A stretch of 35,677 nt of DNA from Oscillospiraceae bacterium (GCA_029012465.1 JAQXMD010000068.1:1-35677), one strand, 5' to 3'; counted from the stretch's first letter, positions 1 through 8,175 are shown. Numbers and translations: made by a program. Notes: a model not told the origin generated them from the letters alone.

Positions 1-30
1 GTCCTATCCAAAAGAAAGGATGCGATAACC

Positions 31-2019
31 TTGAAGAATCCCTATCCTCATTTGCTTGCCCCCATCAAGATCGGCAAGTTTGTGCTGAAAAACCGTATGC
101 AGTCCTCCAACTCCCTGCCCCACTTTTCTCAGGGACCGGAGGAGTATCCTGCTGACGCTACCATTGCGCATTTTGTGGGGCGCGCCCGCACCGGAGCCGC
201 CTTTGTGACCCTTGGCGGCTTTGACGACAACGTGGACAATCCGCCCTTCCCGGATACGCTGGATGTGTCCCATTTCCCGGACTTTGACATGCATAACCCC
301 AAGTGTCAGAACTACATTGTGGAAATGATCGAGGCCATGCACTACACCGGCTCCATCGTTTCCGGCTCTCTGTTCTCCGCCAACAAGAAGTTCCGCTATG
401 TGAATGAGGCAGGTCTGCTGGAGATCATTGACGCAAACGCCCCTGAGGTGGGAGCGGGGGCTACCTCCGCCATGAACTATCAGTTCGTGGGCGATGAAAT
501 CTCCGTGGAGAATCTCCATAAGATCGCAAAGAGCTATGCCCAGCAGGCCGCTTTCTATAAGCGTCTGGGCTTTGATGCCGTCACCATCCACATGAGCTAT
601 CGGGCACAGCTTCCCGGACAGATGCTTTCTCCTCTCAGCAATACCCGTACCGATGAGTACGGCGGCACCCCTGAGGGCAGAGCCAAGTTCCCGCTGGAAA
701 TCTTTGAGGAGATTCGCAAGGCTGTTGGCAACGATATGCTCATTGAAATTCAGTTCTCCGCTGTGGAGCCTGAGGGTGGCTATACGTTGGAGGAGGGCCT
801 TGCCTTCCTGGAAAAGGCCCAGAAGTATGTGGACATCGTTCAGGTTCGCTCCGCAGAGGGCGACCCCAACCATCCCATTCCCTTTGAGCTGAATCCCACG
901 CCCTTCCTGGAACTGGCAGCTAAGATTAAGGCTGCGAATCTCGACTTTGTGGTCAGCAACGTGGGCGGCTGGTTTGATCCGGATGCCGCCGAGGCTGCCA
1001 TTGCCGAGGGCAAGCTGGATATGGTCACCATGGCCCGTGCATGGATCTCCAACCCCAACTATGGGGAGCTGGTTTACCAGGGCCGCAAGGAGGATCTGGT
1101 GCCCTGCCTCCGCTGCAACAAGTGCCATGGACGGGGCAAGAATGACATTATGACCACCGTTTGCTCCGTGAACCCCCGCTTCGGCTTCGAGGCAGTGGAG
1201 AAGTATCTGGTGACTCCCGTGGGGGAGAGCAAGACCGTTGCAGTCATCGGCGGTGGACCCGGCGGCATGCGTACTGCCCTGTATCTGGCAGACCGGGGAC
1301 ACAAGGTCACCATCTATGAGAAGGAAGCAAAGCTGGGCGGCGCCATCAAGCACGCCGACTATGTCCCCTTCAAGTGGACCCTTCGGGACTACAAGAACTA
1401 TCTGATTCGTCAGGTGGAAAAGAAGGGCATTAAGGTGGTCCTGAACACCACCGCTACCCCAGAAATGGTGGAGGATCGCTATGATGTGGTCATCGCTGCT
1501 GTGGGCGCCCAGCCTGTGATCCCCAGAATTCCTGGGGCTGACGGCGAGAACGTCACTGTGGCTACTGATGCAATCATGAACTCCGAAAAGATCGCCCAGA
1601 ATGTAGTGGTCATCGGCGGCGGTGAGGTCGGCGTGGAAACCGGTATGTTCCTGGCCCAGCAGGGCAAGGAGGTCACAGTCATCGAGATGCGTGATGAGCT
1701 GGCTGCTGACACCACGGTGATGCACTACCGCAGCATGTTCTCCGCAGCCTGGGAGGCCATTCCTTCCTTCCACTATGTGCTGAACGCCACCGCCAAGGAA
1801 ATCACGGCGGATCATGTGACTTACACTGACAAGGACGGCGTGGACCATGACATTCCTGCCCAGTCCGTGATTCTGTCTGTGGGGATGCGCTCCAAAACCG
1901 ACGAGGCCCTGAGCTTCTACGGCACCAACCCCGGCTTCTACATGGTTGGTGACTGCAGAAAGCCCGGAACCATCCAGACCACCAACCGCAGCGCATTTGT
2001 CACTGCAAACAATATCTGA
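31..2019 (+). CDS. NADH:flavin oxidoreductase / 2,4-dienoyl-CoA reductase-like Fe-S flavoenzyme
   Basis: The 662-residue protein has the two-part layout of 2,4-dienoyl-CoA reductase, 2-enoate reductase and bile-acid BaiCD/BaiH enzymes. An Old Yellow Enzyme-type FMN barrel covers about residues 1-350. A cysteine cluster for a [4Fe-4S] centre follows (CLRCNKC at 359-365, Cys378). The C-terminal half carries two dinucleotide-binding glycine motifs, GGGPGG near 406 and GGGEVGVE near 530, for FAD and NAD(P)H. The spacing of the third cysteine (CxxCxxC) is tighter than the CxxCxxxC of the classical enzyme. The start is TTG: the ATG at 20 hits a stop after two codons, while AAAGAAAGGA lies at a fitting distance before the TTG. 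The role is inferred as reduction of an unsaturated acid, CoA ester or steroid-like substrate. The actual substrate cannot be read from sequence. The gene stands alone, with a terminator right after it. Confidence 0.85.
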   Translation: MKNPYPHLLAPIKIGKFVLKNRMQSSNSLPHFSQGPEEYPADATIAHFVGRARTGAAFVTLGGFDDNVDNPPFPDTLDVSHFPDFDMHNPKCQNYIVEMIEAMHYTGSIVSGSLFSANKKFRYVNEAGLLEIIDANAPEVGAGATSAMNYQFVGDEISVENLHKIAKSYAQQAAFYKRLGFDAVTIHMSYRAQLPGQMLSPLSNTRTDEYGGTPEGRAKFPLEIFEEIRKAVGNDMLIEIQFSAVEPEGGYTLEEGLAFLEKAQKYVDIVQVRSAEGDPNHPIPFELNPTPFLELAAKIKAANLDFVVSNVGGWFDPDAAEAAIAEGKLDMVTMARAWISNPNYGELVYQGRKEDLVPCLRCNKCHGRGKNDIMTTVCSVNPRFGFEAVEKYLVTPVGESKTVAVIGGGPGGMRTALYLADRGHKVTIYEKEAKLGGAIKHADYVPFKWTLRDYKNYLIRQVEKKGIKVVLNTTATPEMVEDRYDVVIAAVGAQPVIPRIPGADGENVTVATDAIMNSEKIAQNVVVIGGGEVGVETGMFLAQQGKEVTVIEMRDELAADTTVMHYRSMFSAAWEAIPSFHYVLNATAKEITADHVTYTDKDGVDHDIPAQSVILSVGMRSKTDEALSFYGTNPGFYMVGDCRKPGTIQTTNRSAFVTANNI

Positions 2020-2033
2020 TAAAGAAACGCTTC

Positions 2034-2080
2034 GGCGCTGCCTCAGAAAGGGTTCTCCCATCTGGGGCAGCGCCTCTTTT
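2034..2080 (+). terminator. Rho-independent terminator after the flavoenzyme gene
   Basis: GGCGCTGCC-t-CAG pairs with CTG-g-GGCAGCGCC around a short loop, followed by CTCTTTT. It lies 15 bases after the stop codon. Confidence 0.8.
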
Positions 2081-2091
2081 CTAAGAAGAAT

Positions 2092-2118
2092 GGCAGCCAC
2101 CGCTTCCCGGTGGCTGCC
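2092..2118 (-). terminator. Hairpin terminator for the minus-strand guaA-like gene
   Basis: GGCAGCCACC and GGTGGCTGCC form a 10-bp stem with a 7-base loop just beyond the stop of the gene at 2133-3116. On the minus strand it is followed by ATTCTTCTT, so the T-tract is imperfect. Confidence 0.6.
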
Positions 2119-2132
2119 GCAATGAACAGGTT

Positions 2133-3116
2133 TTATTCAAATTCAATGGTACCGGTGGGCTTGGGTGTGAAGTCATAGAGCACCCGGTTGATGCCGGGAA
2201 CCTCGTGGGTGATGCGGTCAACCAGATGGCACATGAGCTCATAGGGAATGTTCTCTACGGTGGCGGACATGGCGTCGGTGGTGTTTACGGCACGGATGAT
2301 GCAGGCCCACTGGAAGGTGCGCTTGCCGTCCTTGATGCCGGTGGACTTAAAGTCGGGAACCACCGTGAAATACTGCCACACCTTGCCCTCCAGACCGTTC
2401 TTTGCAAACTCCTCCCGGAGAATGGCGTCGGATTCCCGAACAGCCTCCAGGCGGTCACGGGTGATGGCACCGGGACAGCGAACGCCCAGACCGGGGCCGG
2501 GGAAGGGCTGACGGTAAACCATATTGTCGGGCAGACCCAGCTGCTTGCCCACCATGCGAACCTCGTCCTTGAAGAGAATCTTCACGGGTTCCACCAGCTG
2601 GAAGTTCATATCCTCGGGCAGACCGCCTGCATTGTGGTGGGCCTTGATGCCCTGCTCGCTTTCGAGAATGTCAGGCCAAATGGTGCCTTGGCCGAGGAAT
2701 TCAATGCCATCCAGCTTCCGGGCCTCCTCGGCGAAAACTTCGATAAACTCGCCGCCGATGATCTTTCGCTTCTGCTCGGGGTCGGTGACACCGGCAAGCT
2801 TGTCGAGGAAACGATCCGTTGCATCCACATAAATGAGGTTTGCGTTCATCTGATTGCGGAATACCTCGATGACCTGTTCCGGCTCACCCTTGCGGAGCAG
2901 ACCGTGGTTTACATGTACGCAAACAAGCTGCTTGCCAATTGCCTGAATCAGCAGGGCTGCTACCACAGAGGAATCCACGCCGCCGGACAGGGCCAGCAGC
3001 ACCTTTTTGTCGCCGATCTGGGTGCGCAGCTCCTGAATCTGTTCTTTGATAAATGCATCCGCAAGGGCGGGAGTTGTGATTCGTTCCATATTCTCTGGAC
3101 GTCTGTCAAAAGCCAT
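2133..3116 (-). CDS. guaA: Stand-alone GMP synthase ATP-PPase subunit (no glutaminase domain)
   Basis: This 327-residue protein matches only the synthetase half of GMP synthase. It has the PP-loop SGGVDSS at residues 44-50, KRKIIGGEFIEVF, QGTIWPD, the [12 protein letters not shown] motif and the C-terminal dimerisation domain ending KPTGTIEFE. The N-terminal glutamine amidotransferase domain of about 190 residues is absent. No separate glutaminase gene lies nearby, unlike the two-subunit archaeal arrangement. The expected reaction is XMP + ATP + NH3 to GMP + AMP + PPi, using free ammonia or a distant glutaminase subunit. The start is set by AAGGAG eight bases before the ATG. The gene is monocistronic with its own promoter and terminator. 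A full-length guaA lies at 6610-8151, so this is a second, divergent copy. A related but different nucleotide amination is possible. Confidence 0.85.
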   Translation of the reverse strand: MAFDRRPENMERITTPALADAFIKEQIQELRTQIGDKKVLLALSGGVDSSVVAALLIQAIGKQLVCVHVNHGLLRKGEPEQVIEVFRNQMNANLIYVDATDRFLDKLAGVTDPEQKRKIIGGEFIEVFAEEARKLDGIEFLGQGTIWPDILESEQGIKAHHNAGGLPEDMNFQLVEPVKILFKDEVRMVGKQLGLPDNMVYRQPFPGPGLGVRCPGAITRDRLEAVRESDAILREEFAKNGLEGKVWQYFTVVPDFKSTGIKDGKRTFQWACIIRAVNTTDAMSATVENIPYELMCHLVDRITHEVPGINRVLYDFTPKPTGTIEFE

Positions 3117-3150
3117 GATGTGATCTCCTTCTCGTCTAGTTTATGCGCTC

Positions 3151-3179
3151 AGTATATCACATCTGGTAGGATTTGAAAA
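3151..3179 (-). promoter_or_regulatory. Sigma-A promoter of the stand-alone guaA-like gene
   Basis: On the minus strand, TTTTCA, a 17-base spacer and TATACT, with an extended -10 (TGA before TATACT). It ends about 35 bases before the start codon. Confidence 0.6.
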
Positions 3180-3316
3180 GGAAAAACGACGAAAAACATG
3201 CATATAGCGCGAAATAAAACAAAGAATATCTGATGCTGCTACATAAAATGAATGACGTCCATCAATCATGGGCGCAATGTCGATGCTCATGGAGCAAGAA
3301 ACAAGCCGGATGGTGG

Positions 3317-3721
3317 TCAGTGGGACAGAAGCTTTGCGAAGCATTTCCAGATCAGCCCCTCCTGGGGTGCAAAGACCACAACGGTGTCCTCCGGATTCGT
3401 GAGCCTGAGCATGTAGACCACCAGAAGCAGCGCCACCAGAATGGTGTTGACGATCCGGTACGGTTTTTCAATGCCATATTTCTTCATCACATAGAATATC
3501 ACGAACACCACAGGCACCGCAAACAGAGGATGATAGGAAAATGCCGCCGCAGGATGCAGTTGGAGAAGCTGAATCCAGGCCCGGGTCATTCCACACCCGG
3601 GGCATGAGATGCCGGTCAGCAGCTTGATGGGGCAGCCTGTAAAGTGATATATCAAAAGGAGAAGAAAAAAGGCCGGCAAAAACCGCAGCTCTTCGGAAAA
3701 TTTTCGCATAGAGTTTCTCAT
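3317..3721 (-). CDS. DUF2752 membrane protein
   Basis: The 134-residue protein carries the DUF2752 signature CPGCGMTRA at about residues 40-48, after a first hydrophobic helix. Two further membrane segments follow, near 60-80 and 90-108. The function of the family is unknown; the two cysteines suggest a metal- or redox-linked role, but that is only inference. The start is uncertain. The first ATG at 3721 has only a weak GGGG upstream, and a second ATG four codons later (MRKFSEEL) is an alternative. It lies 48 bases downstream of the zinc-ribbon/DUF4234 gene on the same strand, with a perfect inverted repeat between them. DUF2752 proteins are often found beside small zinc-ribbon, TM2 or DUF4234 proteins, which supports a shared membrane role. 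Confidence 0.8.
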   Translation of the reverse strand: MRNSMRKFSEELRFLPAFFLLLLIYHFTGCPIKLLTGISCPGCGMTRAWIQLLQLHPAAAFSYHPLFAVPVVFVIFYVMKKYGIEKPYRIVNTILVALLLVVYMLRLTNPEDTVVVFAPQEGLIWKCFAKLLSH

Positions 3722-3735
3722 CCCCTGTTTTCAAA

Positions 3736-3763
3736 ATTCCCCCCTGTTGCCACAGGGGGGAAT
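3736..3763 (-). terminator. Perfect 28-base inverted repeat between the DUF4234 and DUF2752 genes
   Basis: Twelve-base arms (ATTCCCCCCTGT and its complement) flank a 4-base loop. On the minus strand the hairpin is followed by TTTTG. It sits just after the upstream gene's stop and 15 bases before the next start, so it may be an intra-operon attenuator and may hide the weak ribosome binding site of the DUF2752 gene. Confidence 0.6.
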
Positions 3764-3769
3764 GCATCA

Positions 3770-4402
3770 TTATGCAAGACCGTTGTTTACGTTGTAAGCG
3801 TGGCAAATAGCGTTGGCGTTCTTCATCAGGATGTTCATGGCAATGTATGGGCCAATGCCGCATACGAATGCGCCGAATACACACCAGAGCAGAACGGTAG
3901 TACCATTTTCCTGGAACTGCATCCCATAGCGGGGAGCGTTTTCAGCCAGACGATTGCCGATCTGATAGTACCAGTACCAACTGTAAAAGCCGCAGGTTAC
4001 GATGGATAGCAGAATAAATGCCACAAGCCCGGCGGTCTCCTTACCATCACCCTCACAGGCCGTGTTCACATCAGAAGCAAGATTGTAGATGAAATAGTAG
4101 CTGTATATTCCACAGGTGACAATACTCAGCAAAATGTAAATCAGGAGACTTCTGTCATCCTTCAGGCGAACGCCGCCGTAACCGGGGTCGTAGCCCCCAT
4201 GATATCCGGAATTGTAACCGCCGCCGGACACATTGCGGTTGATATCATTGACTGCATTCCGGAATTCGTCTTCCGTCCTGTGAATGACATCATTTGCTGC
4301 ATTTGCAAACTGTTTTCCAACGTCACCGTTCAGCGAAGCGCCACACTTTGGGCAGAATGAGGCGTCGCCGTCGATTTGAGTACCACATCTGGGACAGAAC
4401 AT
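3770..4402 (-). CDS. Zinc-ribbon DUF4234 membrane protein
   Basis: The 210-residue protein starts with a zinc ribbon, CPRC at 3-6 and CPKC at 17-20. A Gly/Tyr/Ser-rich linker (about 58-75) follows, and then a DUF4234-type membrane domain. The domain has two similar units, each with LLSIVTCG(I/F)YS, showing an internal duplication, and a third hydrophobic stretch near 165-190. The function is unknown; a membrane-anchored sensor or scaffold with a cytosolic zinc knuckle is a guess. The start is well supported by AAAAAGGAG eight bases upstream. It is the first gene of a two-gene unit with DUF2752 and has a consensus promoter. It is divergent from the ABC-transporter operon. Confidence 0.8.
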   Translation of the reverse strand: MFCPRCGTQIDGDASFCPKCGASLNGDVGKQFANAANDVIHRTEDEFRNAVNDINRNVSGGGYNSGYHGGYDPGYGGVRLKDDRSLLIYILLSIVTCGIYSYYFIYNLASDVNTACEGDGKETAGLVAFILLSIVTCGFYSWYWYYQIGNRLAENAPRYGMQFQENGTTVLLWCVFGAFVCGIGPYIAMNILMKNANAICHAYNVNNGLA

Positions 4403-4455
4403 GTTTTACACTCCTTTTTCGATTCCTCGTATGATACGAATTCTCACATATATTC

Positions 4456-4484
4456 ATTATAAGGGCACGCAGGGGAATTGTCAA
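4456..4484 (-). promoter_or_regulatory. Consensus sigma-A promoter for the DUF4234-DUF2752 unit
   Basis: On the minus strand TTGACA, a 17-base spacer and TATAAT match the sigma-A consensus exactly. They lie about 54 bases before the start codon. Confidence 0.85.
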
Positions 4485-4538
4485 GAACCACAACCGGCCT
4501 GAAGGCGGGAGATTTTTACCGCACAACGCAACCACACA

Positions 4539-4563
4539 TAACAGTATTTCGATAAAACTGTTA
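4539..4563. promoter_or_regulatory. Upstream inverted repeat in the divergent region (TAACAGT..ACTGTTA)
   Basis: Seven-base arms TAACAGT and ACTGTTA are separated by 11 bases. It lies between the two divergent promoters and is a possible second operator for the ABC operon. Its role is inferred only. Confidence 0.35.
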
Positions 4564-4568
4564 CTTGC

Positions 4569-4603
4569 GGATGGTTGCAATGTATGCAACCATCCATTAC
4601 AAT
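4569..4603 (+). promoter_or_regulatory. Promoter and overlapping operator palindrome of the ABC exporter operon
   Basis: A near-perfect operator-like palindrome spans 4569-4595, with 11-base arms GGATGGTTGCA and TGCAACCATCC and a 5-base spacer. A plausible promoter overlaps it: TTGCAA at 4575-4580, 17 bases, TACAAT at 4598-4603. A dimer bound here would cover the -35 box and most of the spacer, as expected for repression. The likely candidate is the XRE-AbrB protein encoded at the end of the operon. Confidence 0.6.
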
Positions 4604-4634
4604 AATCATAGAAATCATACATTTGGAGGTAGTT

Positions 4635-5357
4635 ATGGGCATTGTGGAAATACGGCGGCTTTGCAAGGATTACCCTGCCTTTCAACTGCAAGACGTATCT
4701 TTTGACATCGAAAAAGGGAGAATAACGGGCTTTATCGGCAGGAACGGCGCCGGAAAGACCACCACCATCAAATCCATACTGAACCTTGTCCATCCCGACA
4801 GCGGAGAAATTCTGTTTTTCGGCAAGCCACTGCGGGACCACGAGACGGAGGCAAAACAGCGTATCGGATATTCCACGGGCACAGTCAACTGGTATCCCAG
4901 AAAAAAGCTCCGGGAGATCGTGGGCGTTGTGAAGGAATTTTATGACACCTGGGACGAGAATGCCTATCGCAAGTACCTTGACTATTTCGGCCTTGACGAA
5001 GGCAAGACACCCCGTGAGATGTCTGAGGGGATGAAGGTGAAGTGCAACCTGCTGCTTGCGCTTTCTCACAGGGCTGAGGTGTTGATTCTGGACGAACCCA
5101 CCAGCGGACTTGACCCGTTCTCCCGGGATGAGCTTCTGGACATATTCCTGAGACTGAAAAATGAAGGCGTGGCGGTGTTCTTCTCCACCCACATCATTTC
5201 CGACATTGAAAAGTGTGCGGACGATATTGTGTACATTTCGGGCGGACAGATTGTTGCCGCAATGCCGAAAGACGGTTTTGTCGCGCATTATTCGCAACCC
5301 GGGGAAACCCTTGAGCAGACATTTCTCCGGCTGGAAAGGGGGGCTATTAATGCGTAG
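4635..5357 (+). CDS. ABC transporter ATP-binding protein, YtrB-like
   Basis: The 240-residue ATPase has Walker A GRNGAGKT at 35-42, Walker B LILDEPTSGLD near 155, the H-loop STHI, and a signature (MSEGMKVK) that departs from LSGGQ in the way common to YtrB/YhaQ-type exporters. It should energise the membrane protein encoded directly downstream. The start chosen is the ATG at 4635, with GGAGG five bases upstream. An in-frame ATG 60 bases earlier lies inside the operator palindrome and upstream of the -10 box, so it is unlikely to be used. The stop overlaps the next start by eight bases, which points to coupled translation. By family analogy the substrate may be a peptide antibiotic or cell-envelope compound, but nothing here identifies it. 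Confidence 0.9.
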   Translation: MGIVEIRRLCKDYPAFQLQDVSFDIEKGRITGFIGRNGAGKTTTIKSILNLVHPDSGEILFFGKPLRDHETEAKQRIGYSTGTVNWYPRKKLREIVGVVKEFYDTWDENAYRKYLDYFGLDEGKTPREMSEGMKVKCNLLLALSHRAEVLILDEPTSGLDPFSRDELLDIFLRLKNEGVAVFFSTHIISDIEKCADDIVYISGGQIVAAMPKDGFVAHYSQPGETLEQTFLRLERGAINA

Positions 5358-6003
5358 TATTCTTATGAAGGAAATGCGGCTCAGCGCGTCGCCGCTGTCG
5401 TTCCTGTTTATCCCCTTTGGACTCATGTTTTTCCTGCCGGGGTATCCCATCCTGTGCGGTGTATTTTTCGTGACACTGGGTATTTTTCAGAGCTACCAGA
5501 ATGCGAGAGAGGCCAATGATATGGTGTTCTCCGCACTGCTTCCCATTGCGAAACGGGATGTTGTAAAGGGGAAATACCTCTTTACCTGCGTGATCGAGCT
5601 TTGCGGGATCCTTCTGATGACCGTTGCCACGGTTTTGCGGATGACGGTGCTGTCGGATGCTGCCGTCTATCGGGGGAATGCATTGATGAATGCGAATCTG
5701 TTTGCGCTGGGCATGGCGTTTGTTGGTTTCGGCCTGTTTAACCTGATCTTCGTGGGCGGTTTTTTCAAGACTGCGTACAAATTTGGCCGTCCATTTGTTG
5801 GGTATATCATTACAGTTTTTCTGCTGATTGGAATTGCGGAGGCGCTGCATCATGTTCCGGGGCTTTCGATTCTGAACGCATTCGGAACCGAGCATTTTGC
5901 CGTCCAGCTGCTGTTTCTGGGGGTAGGACTGGTGATCTATCTGGCCGCTACGTTCCTGTCCTACCGAAAAGCCTGTGCGAACTTTGAGAAAATTGATCTG
6001 TAA
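5350..6003 (+). CDS. ABC-2 type membrane permease of the exporter
   Basis: The 217-residue hydrophobic protein has about six predicted membrane helices, near residues 14-30, 34-50, 80-100, 115-140, 150-175 and 185-205. It resembles ABC-2 family permeases of small Firmicutes exporters. The ATG at 5350 is chosen because GGAAAGGGGGG precedes it and it overlaps the ATPase stop by eight bases. It forms the membrane half of the exporter with the preceding ATPase, probably as a homodimer because no second permease is present. The regulator gene follows after 12 bases, completing a three-gene operon. Confidence 0.8.
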   Translation: MRSILMKEMRLSASPLSFLFIPFGLMFFLPGYPILCGVFFVTLGIFQSYQNAREANDMVFSALLPIAKRDVVKGKYLFTCVIELCGILLMTVATVLRMTVLSDAAVYRGNALMNANLFALGMAFVGFGLFNLIFVGGFFKTAYKFGRPFVGYIITVFLLIGIAEALHHVPGLSILNAFGTEHFAVQLLFLGVGLVIYLAATFLSYRKACANFEKIDL

Positions 6004-6015
6004 TGGGGTGAGACT

Positions 6016-6462
6016 GTGCTGAAAGAGAATCTGGTCATACTTCGGAATCTGTGCGGGTATTCGCAGGAAGAAATCGCGGAGAAAATCGGTATTTCCCGTC
6101 AAGCCTATGCGAAATGGGAACATGGAACAACTGTCCCGGACATCGTCAAATGTGCCGCTCTTGCAGAGGTCTACGGGGTGAGCATCGACAGCCTCCTCAA
6201 AACGGAGAAAGCCGAAGGAATTGGGATAATTCCGCCGGCACAGAACGGCAAGCACATCTGGGGTTCGGTTCAGGTGGGGGACAGGGGGCAGATTGTGATT
6301 CCCAAAGAGGCGAGGGACAAGTTCCACATTACCGGCGGCACACGGCTCATTGTCCTGGGAGACGAAGGCGAAGGCATCGCGTTGGTGCCTGCGGAATTGT
6401 TTGAAGCGCGCATGAAAAAACTGATGGAGGCCGCATTTACGCAGACCGAAGACGACGGGTAA
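6016..6462 (+). CDS. XRE helix-turn-helix fused to an AbrB/SpoVT-type domain, transcriptional regulator
   Basis: The 148-residue protein combines two DNA-binding folds. Residues 5-60 form an XRE/Cro helix-turn-helix (YSQEEIAEKIGISRQAYAKWE). Residues about 84-126 match the swapped-hairpin AbrB/SpoVT/MazE fold (VGDRGQIVIPKEARDKF, then a glycine-rich turn and ALVP). A linker of about 20 residues joins them. The start is GTG at 6016, with GGGGTGA upstream. As the last gene of the ABC operon it probably controls that operon, with the palindrome at 4569-4595 as the best operator candidate. A two-domain protein like this could bind two sites or form higher oligomers through the AbrB part. The architecture is clear; the regulatory target is inferred. 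Confidence 0.85.
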   Translation: MLKENLVILRNLCGYSQEEIAEKIGISRQAYAKWEHGTTVPDIVKCAALAEVYGVSIDSLLKTEKAEGIGIIPPAQNGKHIWGSVQVGDRGQIVIPKEARDKFHITGGTRLIVLGDEGEGIALVPAELFEARMKKLMEAAFTQTEDDG

Positions 6463-6493
6463 CGTCCGGAATTTTGTGTCAATCGAAGAAAAG

Positions 6494-6533
6494 AAAAGAG
6501 CTAACTGACAAAGCAAGATCAGTTAGCTCTTTT
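6494..6533. terminator. Bidirectional terminator between the regulator and guaA
   Basis: A 15-base perfect stem (AAAAGAGCTAACTGA and its complement, 6494-6508 with 6519-6533) has A- and T-tracts on both sides. It can end transcription of the plus-strand ABC operon and the minus-strand carA-carB-guaA operon. Confidence 0.85.
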
Positions 6534-6609
6534 GCATAATGTTATGTTGCCACGAAAGGCACGAATCCGCGAATAGCCACGATATAATAGGCTGTTTTGA
6601 CCTCTGAGA

Positions 6610-8151
6610 TTATTCCCACTCAATAGTTGCCGGGGGCTTGCTTGTAATATCGTAGACGATCCGGTTGATGCCCTTGACCTCATTGACGATTCGGACGCTG
6701 ATCTTGTCCAGCAGGTCATAGGGAATTCTTGCCCAGTCGGCGGTCATAAAGTCGGAAGTGGTGACGCCACGGAGGGCCAGCGTATAGTCGTAGGTTCTGC
6801 CGTCGCCCATAACGCCTACAGAGCGCCTGTTGGTCAGCACGGCAAAATACTGGCTGATCTGGGTGTCCCAGCCTGCGGCGGCGATTTCCTCCCGGAAGAT
6901 GGCGTCGGCATCCCGAAGAGTGTCGGCCTTTTCCTTGGTGATGTCGCCGATGATGCGGATGGCAAGACCGGGGCCGGGGAAGGGCTGGCGCTGTACCAGA
7001 TAATCCGGCAGACCCAGCTCGCGGCCAAGCTGACGAACCTCGTCCTTGAACAGCATCCGCAGAGGCTCAATAATCTCCTTGAAGTCCACATAATCCGGCA
7101 GACCGCCCACGTTGTGGTGGCTCTTGATGGTGGCGGCATCCCCTGCGCCGGACTCGATCACGTCGGGGTAAATGGTGCCCTGTACCAGATAGTCCACAGA
7201 GCCAATCTTTTTGCCCTCTTCTTCAAATACACGGATGAACTCCTCGCCGATGATCTTCCGCTTCTGTTCAGGCTCTGCCACACCGGCCAGCTTCAAAAGG
7301 AAGCGGGTCTCTGCGTCCACACGAACGAAGTTGATATCCCACTTTTTGAAGGCGGCCTCCACTTCGTCTCCCTCATTCTTACGCATAAGACCGTGATCCA
7401 CAAAGACACAGGTGAGCTGATTGCCAACGGCCTCTGCCAGAAGTGCGGCTGCAACGGAGGAATCCACGCCGCCGGACAGAGCCAGCAGCACCTTACCGCT
7501 GCCCACCTTTTCCCGAATTGCGGCAATGGCTGTTCTGCAATAATCGCCCATGGTCCAGTCTCCGGCTGCGCCACAGACCTCGTAGAGGAAGTTGCGGATC
7601 ATTTTCACGCCGTTTTCGGTGTGATTGACCTCCGGGTGGAACTGAACGCCGTAGAAGCCCCGGCTCTCGTCGCAGATTGCGGCGGTGGGGCACATGTCAG
7701 TCTGAGCAACCAGCTGGAAGCCCTCGGGTACCCGGGCCATATAGTCTCCGTGGCTCATCCAGGTGATTCCTTCCAGAGGCAGATCCTTGAAGAGCTTGCA
7801 GCTGGAGTGGAAATAGGTCATGGTTTTTCCGTATTCCCGGGCAGTGTCCTCCTGTGCGGCAGTGACCTGGCCACCAAGGGTGTGGGCCATCAGCTGACAG
7901 CCGTAGCAGATGCCGAGAATCGGAATGCCAAGGTTGAAAATTTCGGGGTCATAGTGGGGGGCCTCTGCTTCATAGACGCTGTTGGGGCCGCCGGTGAAAA
8001 TAATGCCGATGGGTTCCATTGCTTTGATCTCGGACAGCGGTGTCGTATAGGGCTTTACCTCGCAGTATACGCTGCATTCGCGTACACGGCGGGCGATCAG
8101 CTGATTATACTGGCCTCCAAAGTCCAAAACGATGACAGTCTGATGTTTCAT
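6610..8151 (-). CDS. guaA: GMP synthase (glutamine-hydrolysing), full length
   Basis: The 513-residue protein is a complete GuaA. The N-terminal class I glutamine amidotransferase has nucleophile Cys82 in GICYG, and His172 and Glu174 in FHPEV. The ATP-PPase domain has SGGVDSS at 226-232 and [10 protein letters not shown]. The dimerisation domain ends in KPPATIEWE, the canonical XMP-binding tail. It converts XMP to GMP with glutamine and ATP in the cytosol. The ATG at 8151 is chosen because AGGAG lies eight bases upstream; a GTG six codons earlier is in frame but overlaps that ribosome binding site. It follows carB by 24 bases, so carA-carB-guaA form one operon in which glutamine supplies nitrogen for both pyrimidine/arginine and guanine synthesis. 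Confidence 0.97.
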   Translation of the reverse strand: MKHQTVIVLDFGGQYNQLIARRVRECSVYCEVKPYTTPLSEIKAMEPIGIIFTGGPNSVYEAEAPHYDPEIFNLGIPILGICYGCQLMAHTLGGQVTAAQEDTAREYGKTMTYFHSSCKLFKDLPLEGITWMSHGDYMARVPEGFQLVAQTDMCPTAAICDESRGFYGVQFHPEVNHTENGVKMIRNFLYEVCGAAGDWTMGDYCRTAIAAIREKVGSGKVLLALSGGVDSSVAAALLAEAVGNQLTCVFVDHGLMRKNEGDEVEAAFKKWDINFVRVDAETRFLLKLAGVAEPEQKRKIIGEEFIRVFEEEGKKIGSVDYLVQGTIYPDVIESGAGDAATIKSHHNVGGLPDYVDFKEIIEPLRMLFKDEVRQLGRELGLPDYLVQRQPFPGPGLAIRIIGDITKEKADTLRDADAIFREEIAAAGWDTQISQYFAVLTNRRSVGVMGDGRTYDYTLALRGVTTSDFMTADWARIPYDLLDKISVRIVNEVKGINRIVYDITSKPPATIEWE

Positions 8152-8175
8152 GTAGGTCTCTCCTGACACTTTAGT

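Noticed and set aside
4..2100. Long open frame antisense to the flavoenzyme gene (698 codons)
   Set aside because: It mirrors the codon bias of the real gene on the other strand, has no family features and would run through the terminator. The plus-strand gene has all motifs.
4323..5450. Minus-strand frame of 375 codons opposite the ABC ATPase
   Set aside because: It spans the divergent promoter region and the zinc-ribbon gene start and lacks any ribosome binding site or motif.
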